Origin: Cryptomeria japonica
Lineage: Eukaryota > Streptophyta > Pinopsida > Cupressales > Cupressaceae
Assembly (NCBI RefSeq): GCF_030272615.1
Contig: NC_081409.1
Location: forward strand, 528,424,291 to 528,488,290
DNA: 64,000 nt
Reading direction: 5' to 3'
Shown: one piece after another, positions 11,973 through 23,345 of the stretch
Layout: each line of letters opens with the position of its first letter
How positions within the stretch are numbered: position 1 is the first letter of the stretch
Notes under the pieces: model-generated
Database searches by the model: none
Told to the model about the DNA's origin: nothing
The model's input: only the letters and a program-made list of their open reading frames with translations
Translations under genes and position numbers: made by a program

Positions 11973-14008
11973 TTTTATTGACTGATGTGACCTAAAGTTG
12001 TTTGTGATGTAGAATTCAAGATCAAATTTGGAGCTAGTTGTTCGTTTAACATATTGATTGAGAGAAGCAGCTAAGATTTAGTCTAGTTTCATTAAAGATC
12101 TATCATGTGTAAGATGTTTATCTAAGCTACCTAGTTTGATTTAAGAGAAGTGACTAAGACTTAGTCTAGTTTTAGGAATGATCTATACTGTGTAAGACAT
12201 TTATCTAAGTTACTTAAGTTTGATAAATGGTTGATTGAACTAGCTGAAAGATGATCGACAAAATTGTGCAGCACAACTACAAAAGTACACTATTTAGATT
12301 TGTTTATGCTTGGGATGATAATAACCAATTTTATGCTCGCTGTAGACTATTTTAGGTAGGTTTGACTATTTTGGACTGACAAAATCAGAGATTTGTATGA
12401 CAGGTTTTACAAGACCAAACAACAGTTTAATAGCTCCAGGACGATAAAAACATAATTTTGTACAAGTTGTTGCCTATGTTCGCACAATAGATGGGTATAC
12501 CTCAGACGATAAACTGATGAATGTGATGTTTTTTGTATGACACAGGACCAGAGATCAGATGATAATTCCCTAATTAGGATGACAATTTATTAGATTTCAA
12601 ACGACAACAGTTATGTAGCAGGATGATAAATTAGAAGACTCGTACGACAGTTTACTGGACAGAGACAAAACTCTGATAGACAATGACTGACGACAACCAT
12701 TTTTGAGATGGACTTAGTTTTTGGCAACTGATGTAGACTAGTTTGTGATATAGATTAAGTTTTGACTAAGATAGACTAGTTTTTGACACGAACAGAGTTT
12801 TGACCACTGAGTTGTTTATTGTTTTCTCTAGTTTTTAGTATTTTAGTTTCATTTTCAGGGATGAAAACATAGTAAACACACAATATGTATAATGACTTCA
12901 ATCATAGCATGCTAACCCTATCAAAATTGGTGAGAGAAGAAAACCTTTGCTTGCAGACTCAAGTACACACCCAATAACTAATCAGAATACAACCACTGAG
13001 TCTCATGCAATGGATTCTCAATGTCGTATTAGCCAACTCCAAATGCTAATGGGGGCACAAAATGGAAAGTATCTTGGGAGAGTTACTATCTCTCTTGCAC
13101 AAAGATTATCCCCCCTTTCAGAAGTCAACCGAGTAGCTTCTAATATTAATTGGAACTAGTAAGGGATCCCTTTGGCACGTCGAGGTATAAACTCAATTAA
13201 GAGGTCTCCCAACCTTGAAAACCAAGGTTTGATATACCCGAAGGTATGAAGGAGAGCTATTCCCGAGCACTATTGTTGACTTGATTTTCATTGAATCGCG
13301 TTTATTTTATAGTGGGTTGGAGTACTTGGTGTTAGCCATTCCCACTTGGGTCATTCCCCTCTCACCGGCCTTAATGGCTTTGGCCTTATAGGCTCCTCAG
13401 GAGGGCAGGCCTGCTAAAGGTACACAAATCTCAAACCTAGAAAAAGCCTCAAGGGTCTAGATTTCTAATTGCCTATGCAGACAAGAGCATACTCTCCTAC
13501 CTCTCAGAATTTTCTTAAAACATGAAAGAAAGATTTGTTCATTAACCAAATAGCAATTTAGGTGCCTAAAAATGAATTTAAAGAATACATAATGTTTATT
13601 CAAATCTCCTTAGGCAACCTGTAAAGACAACAAATAAGTAGTCATATTGTTTTTGTTTGACAAACATATTCTTCGAAAAGCGTTCTGCAAAAAATGATTA
13701 GCCTGTGAAAATTCCTTAGACAGATGAACAACAAGCCAGGGTCAACGTTAGTATGATAAAAAATTGAATAAAGAACTTGAAGAATGAAATCTGCTTTTTA
13801 CCCAAAAACATAGAATACCATACGACTATTCTCACCGAGTCATACGATAATTCATACGAGATCGTATGATACTTGCAGTTTGTCATTTGGCACTGTGGGA
13901 AAAATCGTACGATATTTTGCAATAACTGTACGGATGAAAATATGAAAAAATAAAAATCTAAAAAATAAGAAAACATTAGTCTTCGAGGCAGAAAGATGTA
14001 ATCTTTTT
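11973..14008 (-). other. 5' leader of gypsy copy 1'
   Basis: This untranslated region between primer site and gag is homologous to the leaders of G1, G3 and G2. It holds two 38-base minisatellite units (starts 12734 and 12772), many CGTAC/GTATG words (12640 and 13800-13940), and near 13150-13430 a 'type I' cassette with a sense-oriented TATA-like CACTATAAAATAAA. G2 shares that cassette; G1 and G3 have another version. A plus-strand 70-codon open frame at 12947 is not supported as a gene. Confidence 0.7.
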
Positions 14009-14025
14009 CCCCACAGTGGATGCCA
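14009..14025 (-). other. Primer binding site of copy 1'
   Basis: On the minus strand it reads TGGCATCCACTGTGGGG, four bases after the end of LTR A. It is a mutated form of the TGGCGCCCAC site seen complete at 30042-30058. Its presence shows LTR A acts as 5' LTR for the sequence on its left. Confidence 0.75.
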
Positions 14026-14029
14026 AAAA

Positions 14030-15241
14030 TGTGTGTGTGAAAAGTAGAATAAGTATTTGTAAGCTGTAAAACACAACACTTCAATTAAGTCATTACATGT
14101 ATGGTTAGACAAATATAAGCATGAATATGAGAACCATAACAAATCGACCAATTGCCTTCTAAAAGATGCGAGTATAGACTTGCTCTCATATTTGTATAAG
14201 CAATACCAGTGACTAGACTGCACCAAGATGAAGGATTTAATCTATATGAGTATTATATTAAGCTAAATGGATGCAAGATTATGGTAGATGGATGAATAGT
14301 AAGCTATATGAATTCAAGCAATGATAATTGAACTAAATATGCAAAAAGCTAAGATAGGATGCAATGATCTCAAAAAAACAAGCACAATATCTTCAATGAC
14401 TCCAGAGAAAAAACTACATAATAACAATAAATCTCTCCAAGGTGTTTTGAATGAGAGACGAAGGTTGAATTTATAGAGAATCACAAGACAAACCAACAGT
14501 CAAGATCAATTATCAACGAGCGGTTGAGATTATTCAAGAAAAAACATAATTTTGGATAAATGAAATAATAGAGAAATCAGATTTAGTTAACCTTGAGATA
14601 GATTCCAATTATAGTTTGATTGAAATGCATTCATATTATAAGTTTGAGTTCGCATTGGAGACAAAATTCAATTAATTTCATGCACTTTAGATGAAAATAA
14701 GTAATTCCATGCATATTTCTTTGATTTATTCAAGAAAAAAGTCTTTTCAATGCAACTGAATTTCTTTTCTCAAAAGTTTTGAGTTCCAATTTTAGAGAAT
14801 GATTAAATTCATTTAATTTCTTTTTTGATTTCAAGTTCTCAATTTAGAAGAAGAAATAATATCTCAAGTTTGATTTCTCTTTCAATTCAATTCTTTTATT
14901 TTATTTTCAATTTAACTCTTGCTTTGCATATTGATTCCTCTTTTGTAATAAATTAATTCCCTTTTTATGATTAATGGCAAATTTATCAACTAATTAAATA
15001 TGCTAGGATATTTAATCAAACAAGCAAGATGATTGATCAAAATGATTTTCTTGGAATGATTTAATTAATTAAATAAATATTTAATTAATATAGAATAATT
15101 CACTTGCCATGTGACATTTAATGAGTGAAGAATTAATTAATTATGTGCTCAAAGTTGATTTAATTGCCTTTGGTTAGGACCTTGGTGATGTTGTTGAGAT
15201 TAGGGGCCCATGGTTTAGGTGAGCATTTTTAGGGTATTACA
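14030..15241 (-). repeat. LTR A (shared by G1 and copy 1')
   Basis: It runs TGTGTGTGTGAAAAG to AGGGTATTACA on the plus strand, 1.21 kb. A primer site lies on its left and a purine tract on its right, so it is both the 5' LTR of copy 1' and the 3' LTR of G1. A TATA box (plus-strand TTTATA at 14470-14475) points leftward. By eye it resembles LTRs C and D of G3 more than LTR B, its nominal partner. Confidence 0.85.
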
Positions 15242-15255
15242 TTTGCCCCTCTTTG
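15242..15255 (-). other. Polypurine tract of G1
   Basis: On the minus strand AAAGAGGGGCAAA directly precedes the LTR start TGTAATACCC. The same tract occurs at 47988-48001 in G3. Confidence 0.85.
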
Positions 15256-15404
15256 AATTAATGTGCGAGCATCACATTGGTTCAAAGAATAGTTGATCTC
15301 AAATAGAAATCAATTCTAAACTTGATGGATCAGAAACCAATGAAGAGTGAGATGTTTAACTTGATTTGAAGCGATGAAAATGAACAGATTTGATTAAAGC
15401 GATA

Positions 15405-15732
15405 TCGATCTTGAACTTGATTGAACAAGAATCGACAAAGAGAGAGATACCGTTCTTGAACTTGATTGAACAAGAAACAAGCATCAATCTATAACTTGAT
15501 TGAACTAGATTGAGCGAGAGATGCAACCGATTCTGAACTTGATTGAACAAGAATCGACTGAGTGAGAGATAAAACTAATTCTAAACTTGATTGAACAATA
15601 ATCGACTGAGAAAAGTGAGAGAACCGATTCCAAACTTGAATGAACAAGAATTGATAAAGAACGAAAGAACTGATTCCGAACTTGATTTGACATATTGATA
15701 TGACGCATCTTAACTAGATTTAGTTAAGATGC
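15405..15732. repeat. Minisatellite and hairpin upstream of the PMD gene
   Basis: About six imperfect units of roughly 50-60 bases share the core GAACTTGATTGAACAAGAAT, each followed by a purine-rich GAGAGAGAT-type segment. Next to it, 15705-15732 forms a perfect 12-base inverted repeat (GCATCTTAACTA, 4-base loop). G3 has a more decayed version at 48050-48330. It lies in the region that would be the upstream promoter of the antisense PMD gene. Not a CRISPR: the units drift and abut. Confidence 0.7.
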
Positions 15733-16328
15733 CCCTAGTAACAAAGGTTTAAAATATCAATATATCAAATCAATATATGTCAAATCAATATTGATATATT
15801 GATAAGGTTTGATATATTGATAAGAATGAAAGAATTGACATATTGATATGATGTGATTTAGTTAAGATTCCCCTAGTAACAAGGTTTAATTGATTTTTTT
15901 TGTTTGAAAAGATTTTTGCTCGACTTTGTGAAGAGGATTTGAAACATTTCTTGACTTTTGATGATGATGATCACTGAAAAGGTGTAATGAGTATGCCCCC
16001 TCGGGAGTGAAATCGAAAGATATCAAGGGTACAATGATTTTAAGCAATATTTTAGCAATGATAATTTTGAGCACAAAGATTGATGTTGAAGATTATAATC
16101 AGAGTTGATTTGAGAATTAAATTGAGATTTAGAATTGAAGTGAGTGTAAAATGATTCGAAAATTGACTTGAAGATGAAAGTGCTAAGTGGTCAACGTCGT
16201 GAAATTTTGACTAGAAAATTGACATGAGATTGCGATTTCTATCCCAAAAATGGACTCAGGACAGTCGATTTTGCTTAGGTTACAAGTTTTATATCCATCG
16301 AAGCAAGTTTAAAAATTAGGGTTTGGGC

Positions 16329-16335
16329 TATATAA
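16329..16335 (+). promoter_or_regulatory. TATA box of antisense PMD gene (G1)
   Basis: GGCTATATAAGGG at 16326-16338 is conserved in G3 at 49029-49042. It lies about 150 bases before the conserved GTAAG splice-donor candidate and points along the PMD gene, opposite to the retrotransposon genes. Confidence 0.6.
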
Positions 16336-16486
16336 GGGTTCAATGTGTCATTGTCATTTATTTTTTACCTCTCAAAGTTTAAAATTTTAAAAAACCTCTT
16401 TGTGAAGAAAACTGGCAATTCCGATTCAAGAGCATCGATTTGAGCACCAAAGACGACATAATCGACCGTGAAACTATGCCCCAACA

Positions 16487-16949
16487 GTAAGTGATCAATC
16501 TTTAGCCTTTGCATTTCTCAAATTTTGATTTTTTTTTTAATTTTTCCATTTTAAAATCCATTTTAAAGTTATTTTTTATCGTTTTGTCGTGCGGTGTTAT
16601 ATTGTTACTCGTATGAGTATCTGTCCTTTTGTGTTTTATCATTTGAGCAAGTAGGGTTTGTTGTCTGATGTTTACCCTTACTTTGTATGAAAATGTTCTT
16701 GATAGACCATTTTGTCATGCGACATGTTATTATTTGTCGTATTGGTATGTTTACTCGTGGGCCTATTTTTTGCTCCTACGAGTTTTTGCTTGTGTGTGGA
16801 AACTTGTATAAAAAACAACAAGTATTTTTGAGAGTGTAAACAACAATTTTTTATTTTGAATGTTGTATATGTGGATTCTATAGCATGTATATCACATTCT
16901 TAGCACAAATTTGATCACATACTGATGATTGGTATGCTCAATTTTGCAG
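16487..16949 (+). other. Candidate intron of antisense PMD gene (G1)
   Basis: A GTAAGT donor follows CCCCAACA at 16486 and a TTTTGCAG acceptor ends at 16949, giving 463 bases. G3 has GTAAGA at 49188 and TTCTTGCAG ending 49655 (468 bases) at the same places, and protein homology begins right after both acceptors. The frame after the acceptor is phase 0. The first exon start is not certain: in this copy the nearest ATG (16476) is out of phase. An intron on this strand would survive reverse transcription of the element's RNA. Confidence 0.5.
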
Positions 16950-18714
16950 ATTCAATTTTTAGATATTTATTTTTGGTGTACATTTCCACCGACGATGAGG
17001 CTAGTGCAAGATTTATCAGAGGTAGAGAGAGGTCATATTGGTTTGTGTGGATTGGGATACCTATTATATATGCCTGATATCTGTGTAAATCATGACATGT
17101 TGACTTCTTTAGTTGAGCATTTTCATTCGGGGCATAATACCTTTCATTTATCCATTGGAGAGATGACCATCATGTTGGAGGACATATATAGGATATTGAG
17201 GATTTCGTTTGTTGGAGATAAGGTGGATTATGATTCTACTCCATGACTGGGTATTTTTCTTTGAGATGGATATTCCATGATGAGACTATCCTTGATCATG
17301 CTATTATGTGGGATGATTTGATGAGCAGATATGGTGCGCAGTACTCTCTGGCTTGTGTTTTGGCTGGTATGATTGGTTGTTTTGTGATGCCTGATAGGGG
17401 ACAACAGGGATTTCTATGTGGTTGGGACAGGATGCTAGAGAGGTTTTTGACTCATCTAGTGAGATTTGGGTTGGGATCATGCTTACTCGCTCATATGTAT
17501 CATGAGATGCATGAGGTTGTGTATTAGGAGGAGAAGAGTATGGCAATAGGTGTTTTAGTTTTCCAGATATGGGCATGGGAGCACATCCCAATATGTAGAC
17601 CTATAGTAGATGATTCTAGAGAGGTGCACCAACCTATTGTATGTTGTATTCAAGTTATGTTACTCAGCCGCACCTGGACAAGACTGATTATTGGAGGAGG
17701 AGGCTGGATGATTCGATTGTTGTAGTATGGAGACCGTATAGGGGTCTAGAGCTATGGGAAAATTGGAGAGCATAGAGGAAGGATATGTTTATGACTCGAC
17801 CTCTCATTGGAAGATTGGTGTCTATTATTGAGTGGTTTATAGTATCTAGGGTGATGAGATAGTATGGGAGACCACAAAGTATATCCCAGGAGTTCACAAC
17901 CTATGCTCGATATGGAGAGGAGGAGAGATGAGGATGGGCACCAAGATTGTCATATGTGCTGAGCATGCAGGAGTTAGCGGGTTTGTAATTGTAGAGATGG
18001 GATTATCTAGAGGATGTTGCAGACACGGGGGCATTGCCCCAGTATAGAGATTGGTTTCAGAGACATTCGTTTCCTCGGTTTATAGATCTTAGAGAGTATG
18101 CACCTCTTATAGAGGAGGTTGAGGATGATGCACTAGCATAGGCATAGGTACAGGGACATAGAGCGGATGTACCTAGATGGACAAGAGGTGATCCTAGTTC
18201 TAGTAGTAGCAGGGAAGCAGAGGTTGGAGGTTGACAATGACAGAGAGGGGAGGGTGGATCTTTAGGAGTTGTTGGGGTTGAGGGTGGTAGTGCTAGGGAA
18301 GCAAAGGTTGGAGGTGAGGAGGAGAGAGAGGCTCCTAGGTAGGTTAGGCAGTGGAGAGATGAGCAGGGAGGTGGAGAGGGGGATGTTGGCAGAGAGTAGG
18401 TAGTACCAGATGTAATATGATCTTTGAGGTCGAGGTTGATAGGTTTGTAGTCACAGTTGATAGTGGCGCAGACACAAATTGCAGAGAGAGACCGACAACT
18501 TGTAGAGGTGAGAGCAGAGCAAGAGGTTTTGCATCAGACGAGTCATGCAACTTATTATTGTGTAGCTTATAGTGTAGTGGTCCTAGTAGCACCTCAATTT
18601 GTTCTGTATTCTCAGTATATGGCTCGATTTGAGGGAGCTAGGGCACCTAGACAAGATGTCAGTCAATAGGCACCACCTCCTCCACTCGGCGATGAGGGAG
18701 AGGTAGAGAGCTAG
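16950..18714 (+). pseudogene. Plant mobile domain (PMD) protein, antisense in G1
   Basis: PMD proteins (the MAIN/MAIL1 family of Arabidopsis and many transposon-borne relatives) are nuclear plant proteins linked to silencing and genome stability. Here 16950-17246 reads LVQDLSEVERGHIGLCGLG and later NTFHLSIGEMTIMLEDIYRI, the PMD start. A one-base deletion near 17235 shifts the frame, which continues at 17243 (MPDRGQQGFLCGW, SCLLAHMYHEMHE). After a stop at 17525 comes FQIWAWEHIPICRP, the PMD end signature. The C-terminal half is Gly/Glu-rich with a short coiled coil (AERDRQLVEVRAEQE) and a Pro-rich tail. Stops at 17929, 18340 and 18667 match stops in G3. It is not functional as it stands. The PMD identity is firm; its role for the element is unknown. 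Confidence 0.8.
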
Positions 18715-20295
18715 ATTTTTTATCTCCTAGATTTTGTTATACACCCCATTTTCATTGCCAATATGATTATTTCTTCGATGAGACATTGTATTTGTCAGTT
18801 GATATCATTTGTACTCTTAGACACTGAGATTATGACGAAATATATGAGCTGTTGACTTGATTTCATCGTACTTGTGTTGATTGATTATGAGATGTCTTTC
18901 TATATGCTTGATTCTATATGTATGCATATCTTTTCAATATGGATGAATGTAATAGAGATGAATATGGATGTTTATTTTTTTGTTTCTTTTTCATATGCAA
19001 ATAAATGATGAAAATGAGTAACTAGTAATACAAATGTTTATTTTTCATGCAATAATATGAATCCAAATAAATATATAATGAAATGTATGGATCTATATAA
19101 GATGTTCATGTATGTAGCTAACATCTCAATACACAAGTAATCTATCAGAGGAACAATGATGAAAAAGAGACCACTTAGCTGAGAAATGACGATTGCTTCA
19201 GAATCTCATTCAAAAGTTAAAGAGATCATTATTATCATGCCAAAATCACTTGAAATGCATTAAATTTAGAATGAATGTAACCTAAACTTAGTTACTGGAT
19301 TTGCTATGCTTAATTTTCATCACTGAGCTTTTTACAAATACAACAGGCAAAAATAGAGTTCCTTTCTTTTCATATGCAATATTAATTATCTTGTCCGCAA
19401 TGACCCTTTTATCATTCATATCCTTGGAGAGATTACGCATGCATCCAGATTTCACAATAAATAAATTCCCTCAAAATAGATAAAGAAATGACTCCAACCT
19501 CCCTATAACATACAAATAAGCGGAGTTGGGGTATATGTGGCGATTTCACCTTGATGTGAAGGCACTTCTCATAGACACCCAACCTAATAGGTGTTTCCAG
19601 ATCATCGGAATCAATCTTACAAGTAGAAAACAAAGAAAATTATTATGCCCCCAATCCTTGCTCCTCTTAGTCAAGATAGACATCCTCGAGTTACTCAAAG
19701 CGAATAATAATCGAAAACCAATGTAAAAGATAACACACAAAGAAAACTTTAATCATATCTCAAATAGTTTAGTGATTGTTTTTAGTAGTCTTGTTTTTCT
19801 TGTTTACTCAGTGATAAAACTTGGTGGTAGTTTGGAGATAGGTGACTGACTCAGAGTGGATGACCTGGCACTACCGATAGAAAGATGACTTGGCTGATAC
19901 TGCTTAGGACATGTAAATTGATCAGTTGATTACCCTAAGACTAGGACATTGATCGGTTTTAAGCCATGAGGGTTCCAAAAGAACCAGGATGTCACAAAAG
20001 AGACTAAAAGATATGTACAAGCAAAAGCAAAGATGCAGGAAAGAAGGAATGAAAACGGGAAATGCCAAATTTGCGTTGATAGATGAAGCGCTTGAGTACA
20101 AGAGACACCTGTTTACCAGGTTTTCACTTGCTTGGAAAAGATCCTTTTTTTTTTTCCTACCAAGGTGCCTATCTACCATGTTTTCACCAAGGCATTTCCT
20201 CTTTTTTTTCTTTTTTTTTTTTTTCAATTTTTCAATTTTTCAATTTTTCAAATTTTTGATTTTTTTGGCTGTATAGTTTGCTAGAGCAGAGAATA
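18715..20295. other. Spacer between PMD gene and integrase of G1
   Basis: This region probably holds the 3' untranslated parts of both convergent genes. It is conserved with 51532-53042 in G3, including GATGTCACAAAAG near 19990 and CCCTAAGACTAGGACATTGA near 19931. A T-rich tract fills 20140-20260. No convincing coding frame is seen; the Lys-run frame on the minus strand is just the homopolymer. Confidence 0.55.
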
Positions 20296-21420
20296 CTAAG
20301 TGAAGAATTTCTTCAAGTGGATGGTGTTTATTGGCTCACAAAGTTTTTCTCCTTCTGATGTTGAGAGTTGATAGACACCAAAGCCAAAGACTATAGTAAC
20401 AATGTAGGGACCCAACCAGTTGGGTTCAAAGTTCCCTTTGTTGTCTCGAAACTGTTGATTTTTAGGATTTTTAGGATTAAAAAAAGGTCACCAACCTAAA
20501 ATTCTCTTTGTCAAACTTTCTTGTTATAACCTCTAGACATTCTCTTTTGGTAGGCTCTCAGATGATCAAACACCAGTTGTTGACGTTCATCCAGCAACTC
20601 AAGTTCTTGCAATCTAGATATTTTGTAGTCTTCATTAGTAACAAGACCTTGCAAAAAAACTCTCAAAGAAGGTATTTCCACCTCAATAGGAAAGAGTGCT
20701 TCGGATCCATATACCAAAGAAAAAGGTGTAGCCCCAATAGGCATTTTGATACTTGTTCTATAATCCCATAGTGCAGGATTGAGCTACATATGCCAATCTT
20801 TTCCATATTTGTTTACCGTTTTGTGCAAGATAGTTAGTAGATTTTTGTTGGATGCTTTAGCTTGTCCATTACCTTGAGGGTAGTATATGGATGACCAATG
20901 TTGTTTGATTTTGAACTTTTCACATAGCTCATCTAGATCTTTTTTTTGAACTTCCCTCCATTGGCAGTCACAATTGAAGAAGGTATTCCATACCTGCAAA
21001 TGATATAGTTAAGGATGAACAGACCTACTTTTTTACCGATTGCTTTGATTAGCAGAACCACTTCAACCCACTTAGTGAAGTACTCAATGACAATTATGAT
21101 AAACTTGTGTCCATTAGATGATGTAGGATAGATTTGGCCTATGAGGTCAAATGCCAATTGTTGAAAAGGCCAATGTGTGATGAAAGGTATTAGATCCCTT
21201 GCTGGAGCATGTATGAAGTTCCCATGTAGCTGAAACTTCTCACAAGTTTTAGCAAATTTAATAGCATATTTCTCCATATCTGGCTAGTAGTAGCCAGCCC
21301 TTAGTAGTTTTTGAGCTAAAGTTAGACCGTTTGAATGAGATCCACAAATACCTTCATGCACTTCAGATAATGCACATTGAGACTCTTCAGTTTCTAGACA
21401 CCTAAGAAAAGTACTATCCA
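20296..21420 (-). pseudogene. int: Integrase of G1, broken
   Basis: The integrase inserts element cDNA into chromosomes. Reading leftward: remains of the HHCC zinc finger (HEGICGSH, then TCEKFQLHG with the last Cys replaced by Phe), the core with the first acidic residue in QLAFDLIGQ, a second acidic position now Ala (TANGGKF), and a third now Lys (PQGNGQAKASNKN), then YGSEALFPIEVEIPSLR and the C-terminal tail ending HLKKFFT with a stop at 20296. A stop at 21284-21286 lies in the same codon as a stop in G3 at 54029-54031. Two of three catalytic residues are lost, so this copy is dead. Confidence 0.85.
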
Positions 21421-21499
21421 AACCTCACCTATATAGATCGTTAGTGATCATGACTTACCGTGAAGTGTTTCGGATTAGGTTCCTTTTCTCATTATGGGT

Positions 21500-22040
21500 A
21501 AGATTAGCAAGAATAATTTGGTCATGCAAGTAAGAGTAAATGTGGCTGTAGCGAGATGAATCGTCCAATAATAGAACAAACCATCTGGGAGTCAAGGGAA
21601 TCATAAGCAGGATAATGTAACTCTTCCATGAGGAATTCATAGCGGAACTTAGATTCTTGAAGCTGTGGTATAGAAGCCAAGGTAGCCATAGCATCTGTTG
21701 CTAATCTAGGAATCTGCTGAAATGATACAAAGGTAAAGTATTTCTTGAGTTCATCAACCATTCTTTTATAGGGCATTAGTTTCTCATCCTGAGTCTGATA
21801 TATATCATTGATTTGGTTGATAATCAGCTGAGTGTCTCCATAGATGTGTAACTCAACAACCTTCCATTCAATAGATAGCTTGATTCCATTTACCAAAGCT
21901 TCATATTTTGCAATATTGTTTGTGCATGGAAAGAGAATCTTATAAGCCTTTGGGATTGAATATCTTTGAGGAGTGATAAATGTATTCTAGCACTAGAACC
22001 TTGTTGAGTGAAAGACCCATCAAAGAATATTTTACATGAT
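21500..22040 (-). pseudogene. Second RNase H (aRH) of G1
   Basis: An additional RNase H lying between the RT-linked RNase H and integrase typifies Tat-group gypsy elements. The region reads FFDGSFTQQG at about 22000, then NNIAKYEAL (the family's catalytic Glu replaced by Lys), then IYGDTQLIINQINDIYQTQD at 21522-21896 with the last Asp kept. A frame break separates the N-terminal part. A stop precedes the integrase. Assignment rests on order and these three motifs. Confidence 0.75.
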
Positions 22041-22042
22041 CG

Positions 22043-23345
22043 CTAAGTAAGGTGCATGATGGATTCATCTGGAAATTCTATGTGCAAAGGTTGATTGTCT
22101 TCAAGCGAAGAATCAACAAGTTGATCTGCAATGACTTGTCCTTTGATAGCTTTGTGTTCTATATATTCAATATTAAATTCTGTAAGAACCATGACCCATT
22201 TAGCCAATCTTCCTGTAAGCGTTGCTTTGCTGAGAAGGTATTTGAGCGGATCAATCTTAGCCACTAGCTTGATAGAATGTGCTATCATGTAGTGTCTTAA
22301 TTTCTGTGATGCAAAGACCAATGCCAAACAAGCTTTCTCTATGATAGTATAATTCATCTCATAGGACACCAAGGTCCTATTGATATAATATATAGCTCTT
22401 TTCTTTTTATTCTCATCCTGTTGTGCCAAAAGTGCCCCCAATGATGTCTCAGTAGCTGATATGTAGAGAATCAATGGCTTGCCTTGAATTGGTGGCACCA
22501 ATATAGGTGGATTAGAAAGATATTCCTTGATTTTCTTTAGATGTTGTTCACAATATTTATCACAATTATATATAACTCATTTCCGTAATGCCTGTGTGAA
22601 TGGTTGAACCTTATCTGCTAGCTGAGAAATAAAGCATCTTATTGATTGAAGCCACCCTTGTAAACTTCTCATTTGACTGACATTCTTTGGAGGTGGCATT
22701 TTCATGATAGTCTTAACTTTTTCTGGATCCACTTCAGTTCCTTTTGTTGAAACAATCTATCCTAGGAGCTTACCAGATGTAACCCCAAATGCACATTTCT
22801 TTGGATTTAATCTGAGTTTGAATTTTTTCATCTTGTCTAATATTGGACCTAGTTCTGATAGATGTGTTGATCTTTTCATAGATTTAACTAGAGTATCATC
22901 AACATAATCTTCCATATTTTTGTGCATCATATCATGAACAATTATTGTTACAACTCTTTGATAAGTAGTGCCTACATTCTTTAAACCGAAGGGCATTACA
23001 TTCCAGCAAAAAGTTCCCCATGCATAGGTAAATGTTGTTTTCTCTTGATCCTCGAGTGCAATTTTGATTTGATTGTATCCGAAAAAACTATCCATCAAAG
23101 AGTACATTTCATAGCTAGTAGTGATTTCCATGATCATGTCTATGTTGGGTAGTGGAGAATCATCTTTTGGACAAGCTTTGTTTAAATCTCTAAAATATGT
23201 GCAAACACGTATTGATTTGTTAGGTTTGGAAACTGGTACAATATTAGATAACCATTCGGCATAATCAATTTGCTCTGATGAATCCAACTTTTAGTAATTT
23301 TTCTAGCTCAGCCTTACCAAGTATTGCAACATGAGGATGCATTTT
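22043..23345 (-). pseudogene. RT-RH: Reverse transcriptase and RNase H of G1
   Basis: RT copies the element RNA and RNase H removes it. 23287-22757 contains DYAEWLSNIVPVSKPNKS, NKACPKDDSPLPNIDMI, FGYNQIKIALEDQEKTTFTY, MPFGLKNVGTTYQR and the catalytic YVDD box (MEDYVDDTLVK), so the RT core is almost intact here. A stop at about 22756 and a damaged connection (22510-22756) lead to RNase H, 22501-22043 (LYISATETSLGALLAQQDEN, TIIEKACLALVFASQKLRHY, EHKAIKGQVIADQL). The N-terminal RT segment (23290-23345) is in another frame. Minus-strand order places it after protease. Confidence 0.9.

Noticed and set aside
12947-13159. Plus-strand open frame of 70 codons (MLADSSTHPI...), also at 28961-29173
   Set aside because: The similarity is explained by homologous leader DNA. 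The frames diverge after about 38 codons because of indels, the frame is antisense to the leader, and G3 has a 54-base deletion inside it.
14030-15241. LTR A as a simple chimera of LTR B and LTR C/D types
   Set aside because: Only two or three positions at the very end agree with B; they may be ancestral states, so a breakpoint claim is not supported by eye.
15405-15690. Regular repeats resembling a CRISPR array
   Set aside because: Units drift in sequence and length, abut without unique spacers, and lie in a plant retrotransposon.
19922-20227. Minus-strand frame beginning with a run of Lys
   Set aside because: It is the translation of a T homopolymer; the G3 counterpart has no such frame.
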